From assembly GCA_964558465.1 (NCBI GenBank), contig CAZLEF010000015.1:1-64000 (forward strand): a stretch of DNA of 64,000 nt, given 5' to 3'. A program made the translations under genes and the position numbers. This DNA comes from JACJYC01 sp964558465. Its GTDB lineage: Bacteria; Bacteroidota; Bacteroidia; Chitinophagales; Saprospiraceae. Below the pieces are notes generated by a model that was not told where the DNA came from, made no database searches, and saw only the letters and a program-made list of their open reading frames with translations. Shown here one piece after another: positions 26,170 to 34,911 of this stretch. Each line of letters starts with the position of its first letter. The first letter of the stretch is position 1.

Positions 26170-27252
26170 ATGATCGAAAAATTAGCTGCAATATATGACC
26201 GGTTCGTTTATCTGGAAGAACAACTTTCCGATCCGGCCATCATGGGCGAAATGGAACGCTACCGTAAAGTGAGCCGGGAATACAAGGATTTGCAGCCTTT
26301 GGTCAAGGCTTTTCATGAGTTGACCTCCCTGAACGGTAATATTGAGACTGCCCGGCGCATGCTCCGCGAGGAACAAGACCCGGATCTGAGGGAAATGGCC
26401 GCACTGGAACTGCAGGATCTTCTGCCTCAGAAGGATACGCTGGAAGAGCAGGTCCGGCAAATGCTGATCCCGAAAGATCCGGAAGACAGCAAGGATGTCA
26501 TTTTTGAGATCCGGGCCGGCACAGGCGGCGACGAAGCGAGCCTCTTTGCGGGCGACCTCTACCGGATGTATTCCAAGTTTTTTGAAAGCAAAGGCTGGAA
26601 AACGGAAATCCTTTCCATCAGCGAAGGCGCCGCCGGCGGTTTCAAGGAAATTGTAATCGAAGTGTACGGCAGCGATGTTTACGGCCAGCTCAAATTCGAA
26701 TCCGGCGCCCACCGGGTACAACGCATTCCAAAAACGGAATCGCAGGGCCGGGTTCATACCTCCGCTGCGACAGTGGCCGTTATTCCGAAAATGGAAGAGG
26801 AAGATGTCAATATCCGCAAGGAAGACCTCCGGGTAGATGTGTTCCGGGCAAGCGGCGCCGGCGGCCAGCACGTCAACCGGACGGAATCCGCCGTGCGGAT
26901 CGTCCATGTTCCAACCGGTATCGTCGGGGAAAGCCAGGACAGCCGATCCCAGATCAAAAACCGGGAAATCGCCTTGCAACGCCTTTATGTCAAACTGATG
27001 GAAAAACAGCGCGAAGAACAAATTTCGTCGCTGGCCGCCCAACGCAGGTCTCTGGTTGGTTCCGGCGACCGCTCGGAAAAGATCCGGACGTACAACTACC
27101 CGCAAAACAGGGTGACCGACCACCGGCTCGAGGGCGACAATAAAAACTTTAACCTCGAACAGGTCGTCGAAGGAAACCTGGAAGACGTCATCGAAGCGCT
27201 TCAGGTCGCTGAATCTGCTGAGAAACTAAAGTCTGGAACGAACGTTGAATAG
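26170..27252 (+). CDS. prfA: Peptide chain release factor 1
   Basis: A 360-residue RF1 that reads UAA and UAG stop codons. The peptidyl-tRNA hydrolysis loop is RASGAGGQHVNRTESAVR with the universal GGQ. The codon-recognition region reads RIPKTESQGRVHTSAATVAV, i.e. a P-x-T tripeptide (PKT where E. coli has PAT), which identifies RF1 rather than RF2 (SPF). Length and the N-terminal helical domain are normal. Confidence 0.96.
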   Translation: MIEKLAAIYDRFVYLEEQLSDPAIMGEMERYRKVSREYKDLQPLVKAFHELTSLNGNIETARRMLREEQDPDLREMAALELQDLLPQKDTLEEQVRQMLIPKDPEDSKDVIFEIRAGTGGDEASLFAGDLYRMYSKFFESKGWKTEILSISEGAAGGFKEIVIEVYGSDVYGQLKFESGAHRVQRIPKTESQGRVHTSAATVAVIPKMEEEDVNIRKEDLRVDVFRASGAGGQHVNRTESAVRIVHVPTGIVGESQDSRSQIKNREIALQRLYVKLMEKQREEQISSLAAQRRSLVGSGDRSEKIRTYNYPQNRVTDHRLEGDNKNFNLEQVVEGNLEDVIEALQVAESAEKLKSGTNVE

Positions 27253-27264
27253 GTTTATCGTTGT

Positions 27265-27445
27265 TGAGGAATCGAGGAACTGCGTGCCACGCCACAGGCG
27301 TGGAGGAACTGAAGACTGCCAACTTCGACTCCGCTCAGTTGCCGGACTGTCCCATAGGGACCCCTTTGGGGAAGACTGCCAACTTCGACTCCGCTCAGTT
27401 GCCGGAATGTCCCATAGGGACCCCTTTGGGGAAGACTGCCAACTA
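27265..27445. repeat. REP-like hairpin plus 60-bp tandem repeat
   Basis: After prfA: GAGGAATCGAGG words, a CCACGCC-ACA-GGCGTGG hairpin (27287-27303), then a 60-bp unit beginning GAAGACTGCC at 27311 and 27371, with a third partial copy at 27431. Each full unit contains CTTCGACTCCGCTCAG and TCCCATAGGGACCCC. The unit is a multiple of three, so it gives an open frame with a 20-residue peptide repeat, which I do not consider a gene. Confidence 0.9.
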
Positions 27446-27473
27446 AATTATTTGCCCTAACCATCATAAGAAC

Positions 27474-29759
27474 ATGGATAAAAATACACTGAAAGAAAAA
27501 GCCCTTGAATACCACGCCAAAGGCCGGCCTGGTAAAATTGAAGTTATTCCGACCAAAGAAACCGCCAACCAGCGGGACCTTTCCCTTGCCTATTCGCCCG
27601 GCGTGGCCGAACCCTGTCTTGCAATTGCAAATGACGTGAACGACGTGTACAAATACACGGCCAAAGGCAATCTGGTGGCGGTGATCAGCAACGGTACCGC
27701 CGTACTCGGCCTGGGCGATATCGGCCCGGAAGCCGGTAAACCCGTAATGGAGGGAAAAGGCCTCCTGTTTAAAATTTACGCGGACATCGATTGTTTTGAT
27801 CTGGAGCTGAATACCAAAAACGTGGACGAATTTGTCCGCACAGTAAAAATCCTGGAACCTACCTTCGGCGGCATCAACCTGGAAGACATTTCGGCCCCCG
27901 ATTGTTTCGAGATCGAGGAAAGGTTGAAAAAAGAACTGAACATCCCGGTCATGCACGACGACCAGCACGGTACGGCCATCATCAGCGGCGCCGCCTTGCT
28001 GAATGCGCTGGAACTGGTGGAGAAAGACATTGCCCAGGTTAAAATGGTGGTCAACGGAGCAGGCGCCTCGGCCATTTCCTGTACCCGCATCTACGTTTCC
28101 CTGGGCGCCAGAAAGGAGAATATCTTTATGTTCGACAGCAAGGGCCTCATCCACCCGGACCGCCACGACCTGGACGGGAAAAAATCGGAATTTGTGAATG
28201 GTTCCGTACCGTTGGGGACTTCCCTGGCGGATATCCTGGACGGTGCAGACGTCTTCATCGGATTGTCCAAAGGCAATGTCCTGAATAAAGAAATGATCAA
28301 GGGCATGGCCCCCGATTGCATCATTTTTGCCATGGCCAATCCTAATCCGGAGATTCCCTATGAAGACGCGACGGAGGCCCGCCCCGACTGTATCATGGCC
28401 ACCGGCCGGTCGGACTACCCCAATCAGGTCAACAACGTGCTGGGTTTTCCTTACATCTTCCGGGGCGCCCTGGACGTAAGGGCCTCCGAAATCAACGAGG
28501 CCATGAAACTTGCGGCGGTTTACGCCCTGGCGGAACTGGCCAAAAAGCCCGTGCCCGATATCGTCAACATGGCCTACGGCAACGTCAATTTAAAATTTGG
28601 TAAAACCTATATCATTCCCAAACCGGTCGATCCGCGCCTGATCACCACTGTCGCACCCGCCGTCGCCAGAGCCGCCATCGATACCGGGGTGGCGAAACAT
28701 CCCGTCACCGATTGGGATGCGTACCTGCTCGAACTGGACAAACGCCTCGGGCACGACAACGCCCTTTCCAAAGTGATTGAAACCAAAGCCCGGCAGCACG
28801 TCCGGCGGGTGGTTTTTGTCGATGCGGAAAACCTCTCCGTGCTCAAGGCCGCCCAGGTTGTCGCCGAGGAAAAGATCGCCAAACCCATCCTTCTGGGCAA
28901 CCAGGATAGGGTTCAGGCCATCCTCAAGGAATACGATATCCGGATCCCCGGGGTCCGCATCATCGACCCCTACACCCCGGCCAATGAGCAGGAAGCTCAG
29001 ACTTTCAAGGATTACAGCCTGAAATTTTATGAAAAACGAAAACGCAAAGGCGTCAACATCCTGGAAGCTGAGGATATCATGCGCAGCCGGAGCTATTACG
29101 GCGCCATGATGGTGGAGGTGGGCGACGCCGATGCTATGATCGGCGGGCTGACCAAAAAGTACCCCTATACCATCCGGCCCGCACTGCAGGTCATCGGCCC
29201 CCGCGAAGGGGTTAAAAAGGTGGCCAGCATGCATATCCTCATGACCCGCTTCGGCCCCCTGTTCCTGGCCGATACCACCATCAACCACTTCCTGACCGCC
29301 GAAGATATTGCCGATATCACCGAACTGGTGGCAGAGGAGGTTCGGACCTTCAATATCGAACCCAAAATTGCCCTGGTGACCTATTCCAACTTCGGCTCCG
29401 TGCCCAAAGGCGAATCGGCCGTACTCCAGCGGACTGCGACGGCCATCCTGCACAAGCGCCACCCGGACTGGATCGTGGACGGCGAGATGCAGGCTCACCT
29501 GGCGCTCAATCCGGAAGCGCTGCAGCAATTGTATCCGTTTTCAAAACTGGCGGGCCACCGGGCCAATATCCTGATCTTCCCGGCCCTGTCAGCCGCCAAT
29601 ATTGCCTACAACCTGCTGAGCCAAACTTCCCGGCTGGATATGATCGGCCCCATTTTACTGGGATTGAAAAAACCGGTGCATATCCTGCAACTCGGCGCCA
29701 GCGTCCGCCAGATCGTGGATGTGGTGGGCATTGCCGCTATCCATGCAAAAGGCCAGTAA
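27474..29759 (+). CDS. maeB: NADP-dependent malic enzyme with phosphotransacetylase-like domain
   Basis: A 761-residue MaeB-type enzyme converting malate to pyruvate and CO2 with NADPH formation. The N-terminal malic domain (about 1-430) shows YSPGVAEPC, MEGKGLLFKIYADIDCFD, the HDDQHGTAI block and an NAD(P) fold with VNGAGASAIS. Residues about 440-761 form a phosphate acetyltransferase-like domain (SYYGAMMVEVGDADAMIGGLT, VDGEMQAHLALNPEALQQLYPFSKLAG), the known fusion of long MaeB proteins, in which this part is usually regulatory. It is monocistronic, with hairpins and a terminator downstream. Confidence 0.95.
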   Translation: MDKNTLKEKALEYHAKGRPGKIEVIPTKETANQRDLSLAYSPGVAEPCLAIANDVNDVYKYTAKGNLVAVISNGTAVLGLGDIGPEAGKPVMEGKGLLFKIYADIDCFDLELNTKNVDEFVRTVKILEPTFGGINLEDISAPDCFEIEERLKKELNIPVMHDDQHGTAIISGAALLNALELVEKDIAQVKMVVNGAGASAISCTRIYVSLGARKENIFMFDSKGLIHPDRHDLDGKKSEFVNGSVPLGTSLADILDGADVFIGLSKGNVLNKEMIKGMAPDCIIFAMANPNPEIPYEDATEARPDCIMATGRSDYPNQVNNVLGFPYIFRGALDVRASEINEAMKLAAVYALAELAKKPVPDIVNMAYGNVNLKFGKTYIIPKPVDPRLITTVAPAVARAAIDTGVAKHPVTDWDAYLLELDKRLGHDNALSKVIETKARQHVRRVVFVDAENLSVLKAAQVVAEEKIAKPILLGNQDRVQAILKEYDIRIPGVRIIDPYTPANEQEAQTFKDYSLKFYEKRKRKGVNILEAEDIMRSRSYYGAMMVEVGDADAMIGGLTKKYPYTIRPALQVIGPREGVKKVASMHILMTRFGPLFLADTTINHFLTAEDIADITELVAEEVRTFNIEPKIALVTYSNFGSVPKGESAVLQRTATAILHKRHPDWIVDGEMQAHLALNPEALQQLYPFSKLAGHRANILIFPALSAANIAYNLLSQTSRLDMIGPILLGLKKPVHILQLGASVRQIVDVVGIAAIHAKGQ

Positions 29760-29845
29760 CTCCGGCCTCCCGGTCGGAGCAGCCAGTAACTCCGACCTCT
29801 GGTCGGAGCAGCCCGGTTAACGCCGACCGCAAGGTCCGCGTTAAC
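29760..29845. repeat. Three consecutive small hairpins after maeB
   Basis: Hairpins lie at 29760-29779 (CTCCGGCC/GGTCGGAG), 29790-29808 (CTCCGACC-TCT-GGTCGGAG) and 29816-29845 (GTTAACGC.GACC/GGTC.GCGTTAAC). The first two are a 30-nt tandem duplication. Together with the terminator at 29865 they form a four-hairpin stack at the convergent maeB/efflux boundary. The remainder up to 30139 contains no gene. Confidence 0.85.
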
Positions 29846-29864
29846 CATTCCATATGAAACACAG

Positions 29865-29918
29865 TTTTTTCCCACCACGACCTGTCCAGCCTTGCGGGAC
29901 AGGTCGTGGTGGAAAAAA
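29865..29918. terminator. Strong bidirectional terminator
   Basis: CCACCACGACCTGTCC (29872-29887) pairs perfectly over 16 bp with the arm at 29897-29912. The stem is flanked by TTTTTT on the left and AAAAAA on the right, so either strand ends in a U-run. The core CCACGACCTGTCC.GCCTTGCGGGA recurs at 47655-47680. Confidence 0.9.
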
Positions 29919-30074
29919 TCAAGCCACTGCAGGATGCGAAGCCATCCAGTCCCCACCATTAAGATTTTTGGAAAGTGCGTTGAAGTGTTCTCAAGTTTGT
30001 TTTCTTCGTTCCAGGGTGGCTTCGCCTGTCCGTCACCGGCTGCGCCACAGGCGCGCTCCATAGGCGTCTGCTAT

Positions 30075-30097
30075 GGTTCATGGAACTCCTATGGAGA
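30075..30097. repeat. 23-nt repeat shared with the Fic upstream palindrome
   Basis: This segment is the reverse complement of a segment ending near 11260; it reads GGTTCATGG, then AACTCCTATGGAGA. It lies between the terminator and the stop of the RND transporter gene. A nearby CTCCATAGG (30056-30064) can pair with CCTATGGAG. Confidence 0.75.
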
Positions 30098-30139
30098 GCC
30101 TTATGGACCTCTGGACTTTTGGGCCCAATTGCCATAACG

Positions 30140-33100
30140 TTATCCCTCCTCCACCGCCTGCGCCACCGGCCGGTAGGTTCCGTTCCACACCGGCCTGCCG
30201 GTAATCCACCTTACAAAATACATGATGCCGGCAAATATGAAAAAGAAGGGGCCCAGGAAACCGAGCAAAGCAATGAATTTGGTGCCGTAGAATTTTTCCA
30301 TAGGGCGTCTCAACCGTTCCGACAGGATGTACATGCTGGGGATCATCAGCAAGGTCAGGAAGAAAGAGAAGATCAGGCCGAAAATGATGGTCCAGGCCAG
30401 CGGCCCCCAGAAAACGACGCTGTCGCCGCCGATCCAGATATCCGGATCGAAATCGGAGAGCAGGGTGCCGAAGTTGATATTGAAACCAATCGCCAGGGGC
30501 ACCAGGCCCAGGATGGTCGCCACAGCTGTGAGCAGTACGGGAATGATCCGCACCTTTCCGGCTTCGATAGCGGCTTCCCGGGTTTTGTAACCCCGGCTCC
30601 GGAGTTCGTCCGTGAATTCGATCAGCAGGATACCGTTTTTGATAACGATCCCGGCCAGACCGATCACGCCTACGAGGACCATGATGGTCGGCATGGACAT
30701 ACCCGTGACGGCGTAACCCAGTAATACTCCGATCACCGAAAAGAAGATCTCGGATAACACGATGAAGGGTTTGCTCAGGGAGTTGAACTGCAGCACCAGG
30801 ATCAGGAAAATAAGACCCAGCGCGATCAGGAAGGCTTTGCCCAGGAACGCATTGGTTTCCTGCTGCTGTTCGCTTTCGCCGGTTTGTTTGATGGTGACGC
30901 CCTCGGGGAGGGGGTAGGTTGATTTGAAGGCGGCAATTTTTTGCGCCAGCGCCTGGTTGATCCTGGGAACGGCGGTGAGGTCGGTTACATTGGATTGCAA
31001 CTGGATGGTCCTTTGGAGGTCTTTTCTTTTGACCATGCCGGGCGTACTGGTGAAATCGTACCGGGTCACCGCGCTGATCGGGACCTGCTTGATCCTGCCG
31101 GTATTGAAATCCCGGAAGGTAATCCGCATATTGAGCAGGTTTTGCAAATTGTTTCTTTGCGTCGCATCGTACCTCACCTGTATCTTGTATTCATCCTCCC
31201 CATCTTTCAGTTTGCTCGCCTCATAACCGAACAGAGCGGTGCGGATGGCGTTTCCAACCTGGCTGGTACTGATTCCTTCGATGGCGGCCCGTTCCTTGTC
31301 GACGACAAGGGTAACCTCCGGGTTGTTCAGGTCGACATCCAGGGCCAGGTTCTCAATGCCTTCTACCCGGCTTGTATCCAGGTAGTTATGAAGGTCCTTT
31401 GCAACTTTGGTGATGGCTTCGAAATCGTCGCCGCCCACTTCAATATTGACGGGCGGATCGGTTGGCGGGCCTGCCGCTTCTTGTTCCACTGTGACTTCGG
31501 CGCCGGGAATGCCTTTGACCACTGCCCTTACGCTATCGAGGTAGGGCAGGGTAGGGGTGTAGGGGCGCTCGGCAAATTCCACAAAGGAAACCTGGATTCG
31601 CCCGAGGTTGGACTGGACGCTCCGGTTATTGTCCATCGGATTATTGGCATTGACGGCCACATTGGAAAGGATGCTTTCCACAATCGATCCCGGTTCGCCG
31701 GGATTCAGGCTGGCGAGGGCCTTGAAGGTTCTGGTTTCCAGTTGTTGTAATACCCGGTCTGTTTCGGCCGCTTTGGTGCCGACCGGCATTTTCAGGTAGA
31801 CGTAGATGAAATTGGGCTGGCCGCTTGGGAAGAACGGAAAGTCCGGGCTTCTCAGGATCAGGGCAAAAAGTGCGAAGAAAAACAGGATGAAAACCGAAAA
31901 AAATGCCCAGGCCGGCCGTTTTCCCTTCAACAACCATTTCAGCAGCCGTTCATAGTTGTTCATCAACCGGGGCAGGACCGAATGCTGAAAATGGAAGATA
32001 ATGCCCTTGAGGACCAGCCGGTCTATCATCACGAGAATAGGGATGATGATCAACACGCTGCCAAAGGTTTTGACGCCGCTCATCCGGGCGAGGATGCCCA
32101 GGATCAGCAAAGCCCAGACCCACCATTTTTTAAATACGGCCAGCCTGTTGGTCGGCGCCTTGTCATCCGGTCGCATAAAACTGACCGCAAAAACCGGGTT
32201 AATGAAAAAGGCGACGATCAGGGAGGCCAGCAGCGTAAAGATCAACATGGTGGGCAGGTAGATCATGAACTTGCCGACGATGCCTTTCCAGAACAGCAAC
32301 GGAAAAAATGGGGCCACCACCGTTGCCGTACCCGCCAATACGGGAATAAAGACCTCGCCGGCGGCTATTTTGGCGGCTTTTAAAATGGGCGTCTTGCCGT
32401 TGTTGAAAATCCGGTGGGTGTTTTCAATGACCACGATGGCGTCATCCACAATAATGCCCAGTCCAAAAAGCAGCGCAAAGAGCACAATAAAGTTAAGGGT
32501 GACGCTGCTGCCCACGATGATATCCGCCACCGGTAAAAAAATAAAAGCCACAAATACACTGAGCGGTACGCTGAGGGCGACGAAAAACGCATTGGTCACG
32601 CCCATAAAAAACATCAGGACCAGCAGCACCAGGATGAAGCCGATAATGATGGTATTAACCAGTTCGTTGAAGGAGGTGGCGGCCTGTTTGCTCTGGTCGC
32701 CTGTAATGACGACGGCCAGATCCTTGGGCAGGACCGACCCCTTCATCTCGTCCACAATTTCCTTGATCTTTTTGGCGCAATCGATGAGGTTTTCGCCCGG
32801 TCTTTTTACAATATTGAGTGTGACGACATTCAGGCCGTTCAGGCGGGCATAACTTTCCTGTTGTTTGACGGTGTCCTTGATTTCAGCGACATCCTGAAGG
32901 CGTACATCACCGCCGGTGGGTGTTTTGACCACCAGGTCGGCCAATTGAAGGCTGCTGACGAGCTGGCCCTTAACCCTCAGGGCCCGGTTCATATCACCTA
33001 CTTCCAATTGTCCGCCGCTGATGTCTGCATTTTCAGCAGCGATGGCATTGGAAATATCCTGAAAGCTCAGCATCGCCTTGTCCATGGCGAGCGGATCGAC

Positions 33101-33694
33101 GTTGATCTGGATCTCCCTTTCGGGCGCGCCGACGATTTCGGCCCTGCTGACTTCGGTCAGGGCCTCAAACCGGTCCTGCAATTGTTCGGCATACCGCTTG
33201 AGTTTCAGGCCGTCGTAATTGCCGCTGACGTTAACAAACATGATCGGCATGTCGCTGATGGAAAATTCCACGACATCCGGCTGGCTGGTCAGGTTGGTGG
33301 GCAGGTCGGTCTTGGCTTTGTCTACGGCGTCTTTTACCTTTTGTTTGGCAAATTCAGGTGTGATGTCGGTGTCGAATTCTACAATGATGATACTATAGTC
33401 CGTCATGGAAATAGAATTCACCTTGTTGATCTTCGCACCTGAGATGCCCTTGATCTGCTTTTCGATGGGCCGGGTCACCAGGTTCTCAATATCCTTGGGG
33501 GAATTCCCTACATAAACCGTGGATACGGAGATGGTGGGCACTACAATATCGGGAAATTGTTCCTTGGGTAAGGTTGTAAAGGTGTAAAACCCGAACAGGG
33601 TAATGATCAGGGTGATGATATAGACGGCCGTTCTGTTGTCGACAGCCCAACTGGTGGCCTTGAATTCTTTGAACCGTTCTTTAATATTGTGCAT
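30140..33694 (-). CDS. RND efflux transporter, AcrB/MexB-like inner-membrane pump
   Basis: A 1184-residue proton-driven pump of the hydrophobe/amphiphile exporter group. It has an N-terminal TM helix after a cytoplasmic start, two large periplasmic loops and two clusters of TM helices. The TM4 motif FGLGIIVDDAIVVIENTHRIF contains the paired aspartates of the proton relay. The second half carries GLIFLILVLQFNSLSKPFIVLSEIFFSVIGVLLGY and VGLAGIVIKNGILLIEF. Length is somewhat above the usual 1030-1050 because of cytoplasmic insertions and a C-terminal extension. It is the last gene of a three-gene operon with adaptor and outer-membrane channel; substrates may be drugs, bile-like amphiphiles or metabolites. 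Confidence 0.95.
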   Translation of the reverse strand: MHNIKERFKEFKATSWAVDNRTAVYIITLIITLFGFYTFTTLPKEQFPDIVVPTISVSTVYVGNSPKDIENLVTRPIEKQIKGISGAKINKVNSISMTDYSIIIVEFDTDITPEFAKQKVKDAVDKAKTDLPTNLTSQPDVVEFSISDMPIMFVNVSGNYDGLKLKRYAEQLQDRFEALTEVSRAEIVGAPEREIQINVDPLAMDKAMLSFQDISNAIAAENADISGGQLEVGDMNRALRVKGQLVSSLQLADLVVKTPTGGDVRLQDVAEIKDTVKQQESYARLNGLNVVTLNIVKRPGENLIDCAKKIKEIVDEMKGSVLPKDLAVVITGDQSKQAATSFNELVNTIIIGFILVLLVLMFFMGVTNAFFVALSVPLSVFVAFIFLPVADIIVGSSVTLNFIVLFALLFGLGIIVDDAIVVIENTHRIFNNGKTPILKAAKIAAGEVFIPVLAGTATVVAPFFPLLFWKGIVGKFMIYLPTMLIFTLLASLIVAFFINPVFAVSFMRPDDKAPTNRLAVFKKWWVWALLILGILARMSGVKTFGSVLIIIPILVMIDRLVLKGIIFHFQHSVLPRLMNNYERLLKWLLKGKRPAWAFFSVFILFFFALFALILRSPDFPFFPSGQPNFIYVYLKMPVGTKAAETDRVLQQLETRTFKALASLNPGEPGSIVESILSNVAVNANNPMDNNRSVQSNLGRIQVSFVEFAERPYTPTLPYLDSVRAVVKGIPGAEVTVEQEAAGPPTDPPVNIEVGGDDFEAITKVAKDLHNYLDTSRVEGIENLALDVDLNNPEVTLVVDKERAAIEGISTSQVGNAIRTALFGYEASKLKDGEDEYKIQVRYDATQRNNLQNLLNMRITFRDFNTGRIKQVPISAVTRYDFTSTPGMVKRKDLQRTIQLQSNVTDLTAVPRINQALAQKIAAFKSTYPLPEGVTIKQTGESEQQQETNAFLGKAFLIALGLIFLILVLQFNSLSKPFIVLSEIFFSVIGVLLGYAVTGMSMPTIMVLVGVIGLAGIVIKNGILLIEFTDELRSRGYKTREAAIEAGKVRIIPVLLTAVATILGLVPLAIGFNINFGTLLSDFDPDIWIGGDSVVFWGPLAWTIIFGLIFSFFLTLLMIPSMYILSERLRRPMEKFYGTKFIALLGFLGPFFFIFAGIMYFVRWITGRPVWNGTYRPVAQAVEEG

Positions 33695-33726
33695 TGCCGT
33701 TGGTATTGGATGGGTTCGACCCCGAC

Positions 33727-34884
33727 TTAAATATTGCTTAAAATCTGGCCTTCGTACAGGTCCTGATAGCCTTTGGTGACCAATTGGTCGCCCGGTTGCA
33801 AGCCGCTGAGGATTTCAATCTGATCGCCATAGAGCTCTCCCAGGACTACGGGTACTTTTTTGGCGGTTTTTTTACCATCATGTTCGACCATCAGGTACAC
33901 ATATTTCCCTTTTTCATCAGACTGAACGATGTTGACCGGAATGACAATAGCTTTGGCATTGGAATGGTTGAGGATCCGGACGGATGCCGCCATATTGGGC
34001 TTCAGGCCGGCCGACGAAGGAATGTTGCACTCCGCGGTGAACCCCCTGGAAGCCGCATTGACGGATTGGCTGATACGGCCGATGGTGGTTTTGAAGGTTT
34101 TTCCGACTGCCGGAATATCGACCAGGACTTCAGCGCCCGTTTTGACTTCCGAACTGTAGTTTTCCGGTATATCGACGAGGATGGACAGGTCGTTGTTGTT
34201 GATGATCTGGATCTGCGGCCCCGCGGGGCCTACGCCGGTGAACAGTTCACCCGGTTTGATATTGACGATTTCGGCAATCCCGCTCTGATCCGCGTAGACG
34301 AGGTAGGTTTTCAATTGCTCTTCCTGAACGGCAATCTGGCTTTGCAGCGCGTCGACATTGTTTTTGGCGTTGAGCAACTGCACTTCCGTACCGATCTTCT
34401 GGTCCCAGAGTTCCTTGGTGCGGTTGTACAGATCCTGCGCAAAAAGGAGTTGCGTTTTTGACGCTGCGATGGATTGCCTGAGCACCTGGTCGTCCAGTTT
34501 CAGGATCAGTTGCCCCTTTTTGACGGCTTGTCCTTCCCGGATGAGGAGTTCTTTGACGTATCCGCCCATCCCGTTCCTGGGGGCAATGTAGGCGATGTTC
34601 TCCGAACTCACCGTACCCTGCAGGTTGATATAAGATTCGAAGCCTTCAGGGGCGATCTCGGCAACTGAAACCAGTTTGGGCAGGATCGCTTTGGAAGGAT
34701 CCAGCAGAATGATCTCAGCTTCCAGGGCAGCGATCTGGTTGGCCAGGTCGGTTTGCTGGTTTTTCAGTTTGGCCAGGGCGGCGTTTTTAGCGGCCAGGTC
34801 ATTTCCGGAAGGGGTGGCAGGTTCATTTTTCTTGCATCCGCCCAGCAGGGCAAGAAGGATGAATACACCTATGCTGTTTTTCAT
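33727..34884 (-). CDS. RND efflux periplasmic adaptor (membrane fusion protein) lipoprotein
   Basis: A 385-residue adaptor that links the pump to TolC. The lipoprotein signal IGVFILLALLGGCKKNEP gives lipidated Cys near residue 17. A coiled coil follows (AAKNAALAKLKNQQTDLANQIAALEAEI), then the lipoyl/barrel-sandwich part (GGYVKELLIREGQAVKKGQLILKLDD), a second hairpin (about 150-205), and the beta-barrel and membrane-proximal domains. It is 32 nt upstream of the pump gene and 27 nt downstream of the tolC-like gene. Confidence 0.94.
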   Translation of the reverse strand: MKNSIGVFILLALLGGCKKNEPATPSGNDLAAKNAALAKLKNQQTDLANQIAALEAEIILLDPSKAILPKLVSVAEIAPEGFESYINLQGTVSSENIAYIAPRNGMGGYVKELLIREGQAVKKGQLILKLDDQVLRQSIAASKTQLLFAQDLYNRTKELWDQKIGTEVQLLNAKNNVDALQSQIAVQEEQLKTYLVYADQSGIAEIVNIKPGELFTGVGPAGPQIQIINNNDLSILVDIPENYSSEVKTGAEVLVDIPAVGKTFKTTIGRISQSVNAASRGFTAECNIPSSAGLKPNMAASVRILNHSNAKAIVIPVNIVQSDEKGKYVYLMVEHDGKKTAKKVPVVLGELYGDQIEILSGLQPGDQLVTKGYQDLYEGQILSNI

Positions 34885-34911
34885 GGTATAATTTTAAAAT
34901 TTATGGTACGG

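Noticed and set aside
27261..27446. Small open frame with a 20-residue peptide repeat after prfA
   Set aside because: It arises from the 60-bp tandem repeat whose length is a multiple of three; it has no start-context support and the same DNA element occurs elsewhere in other frames.
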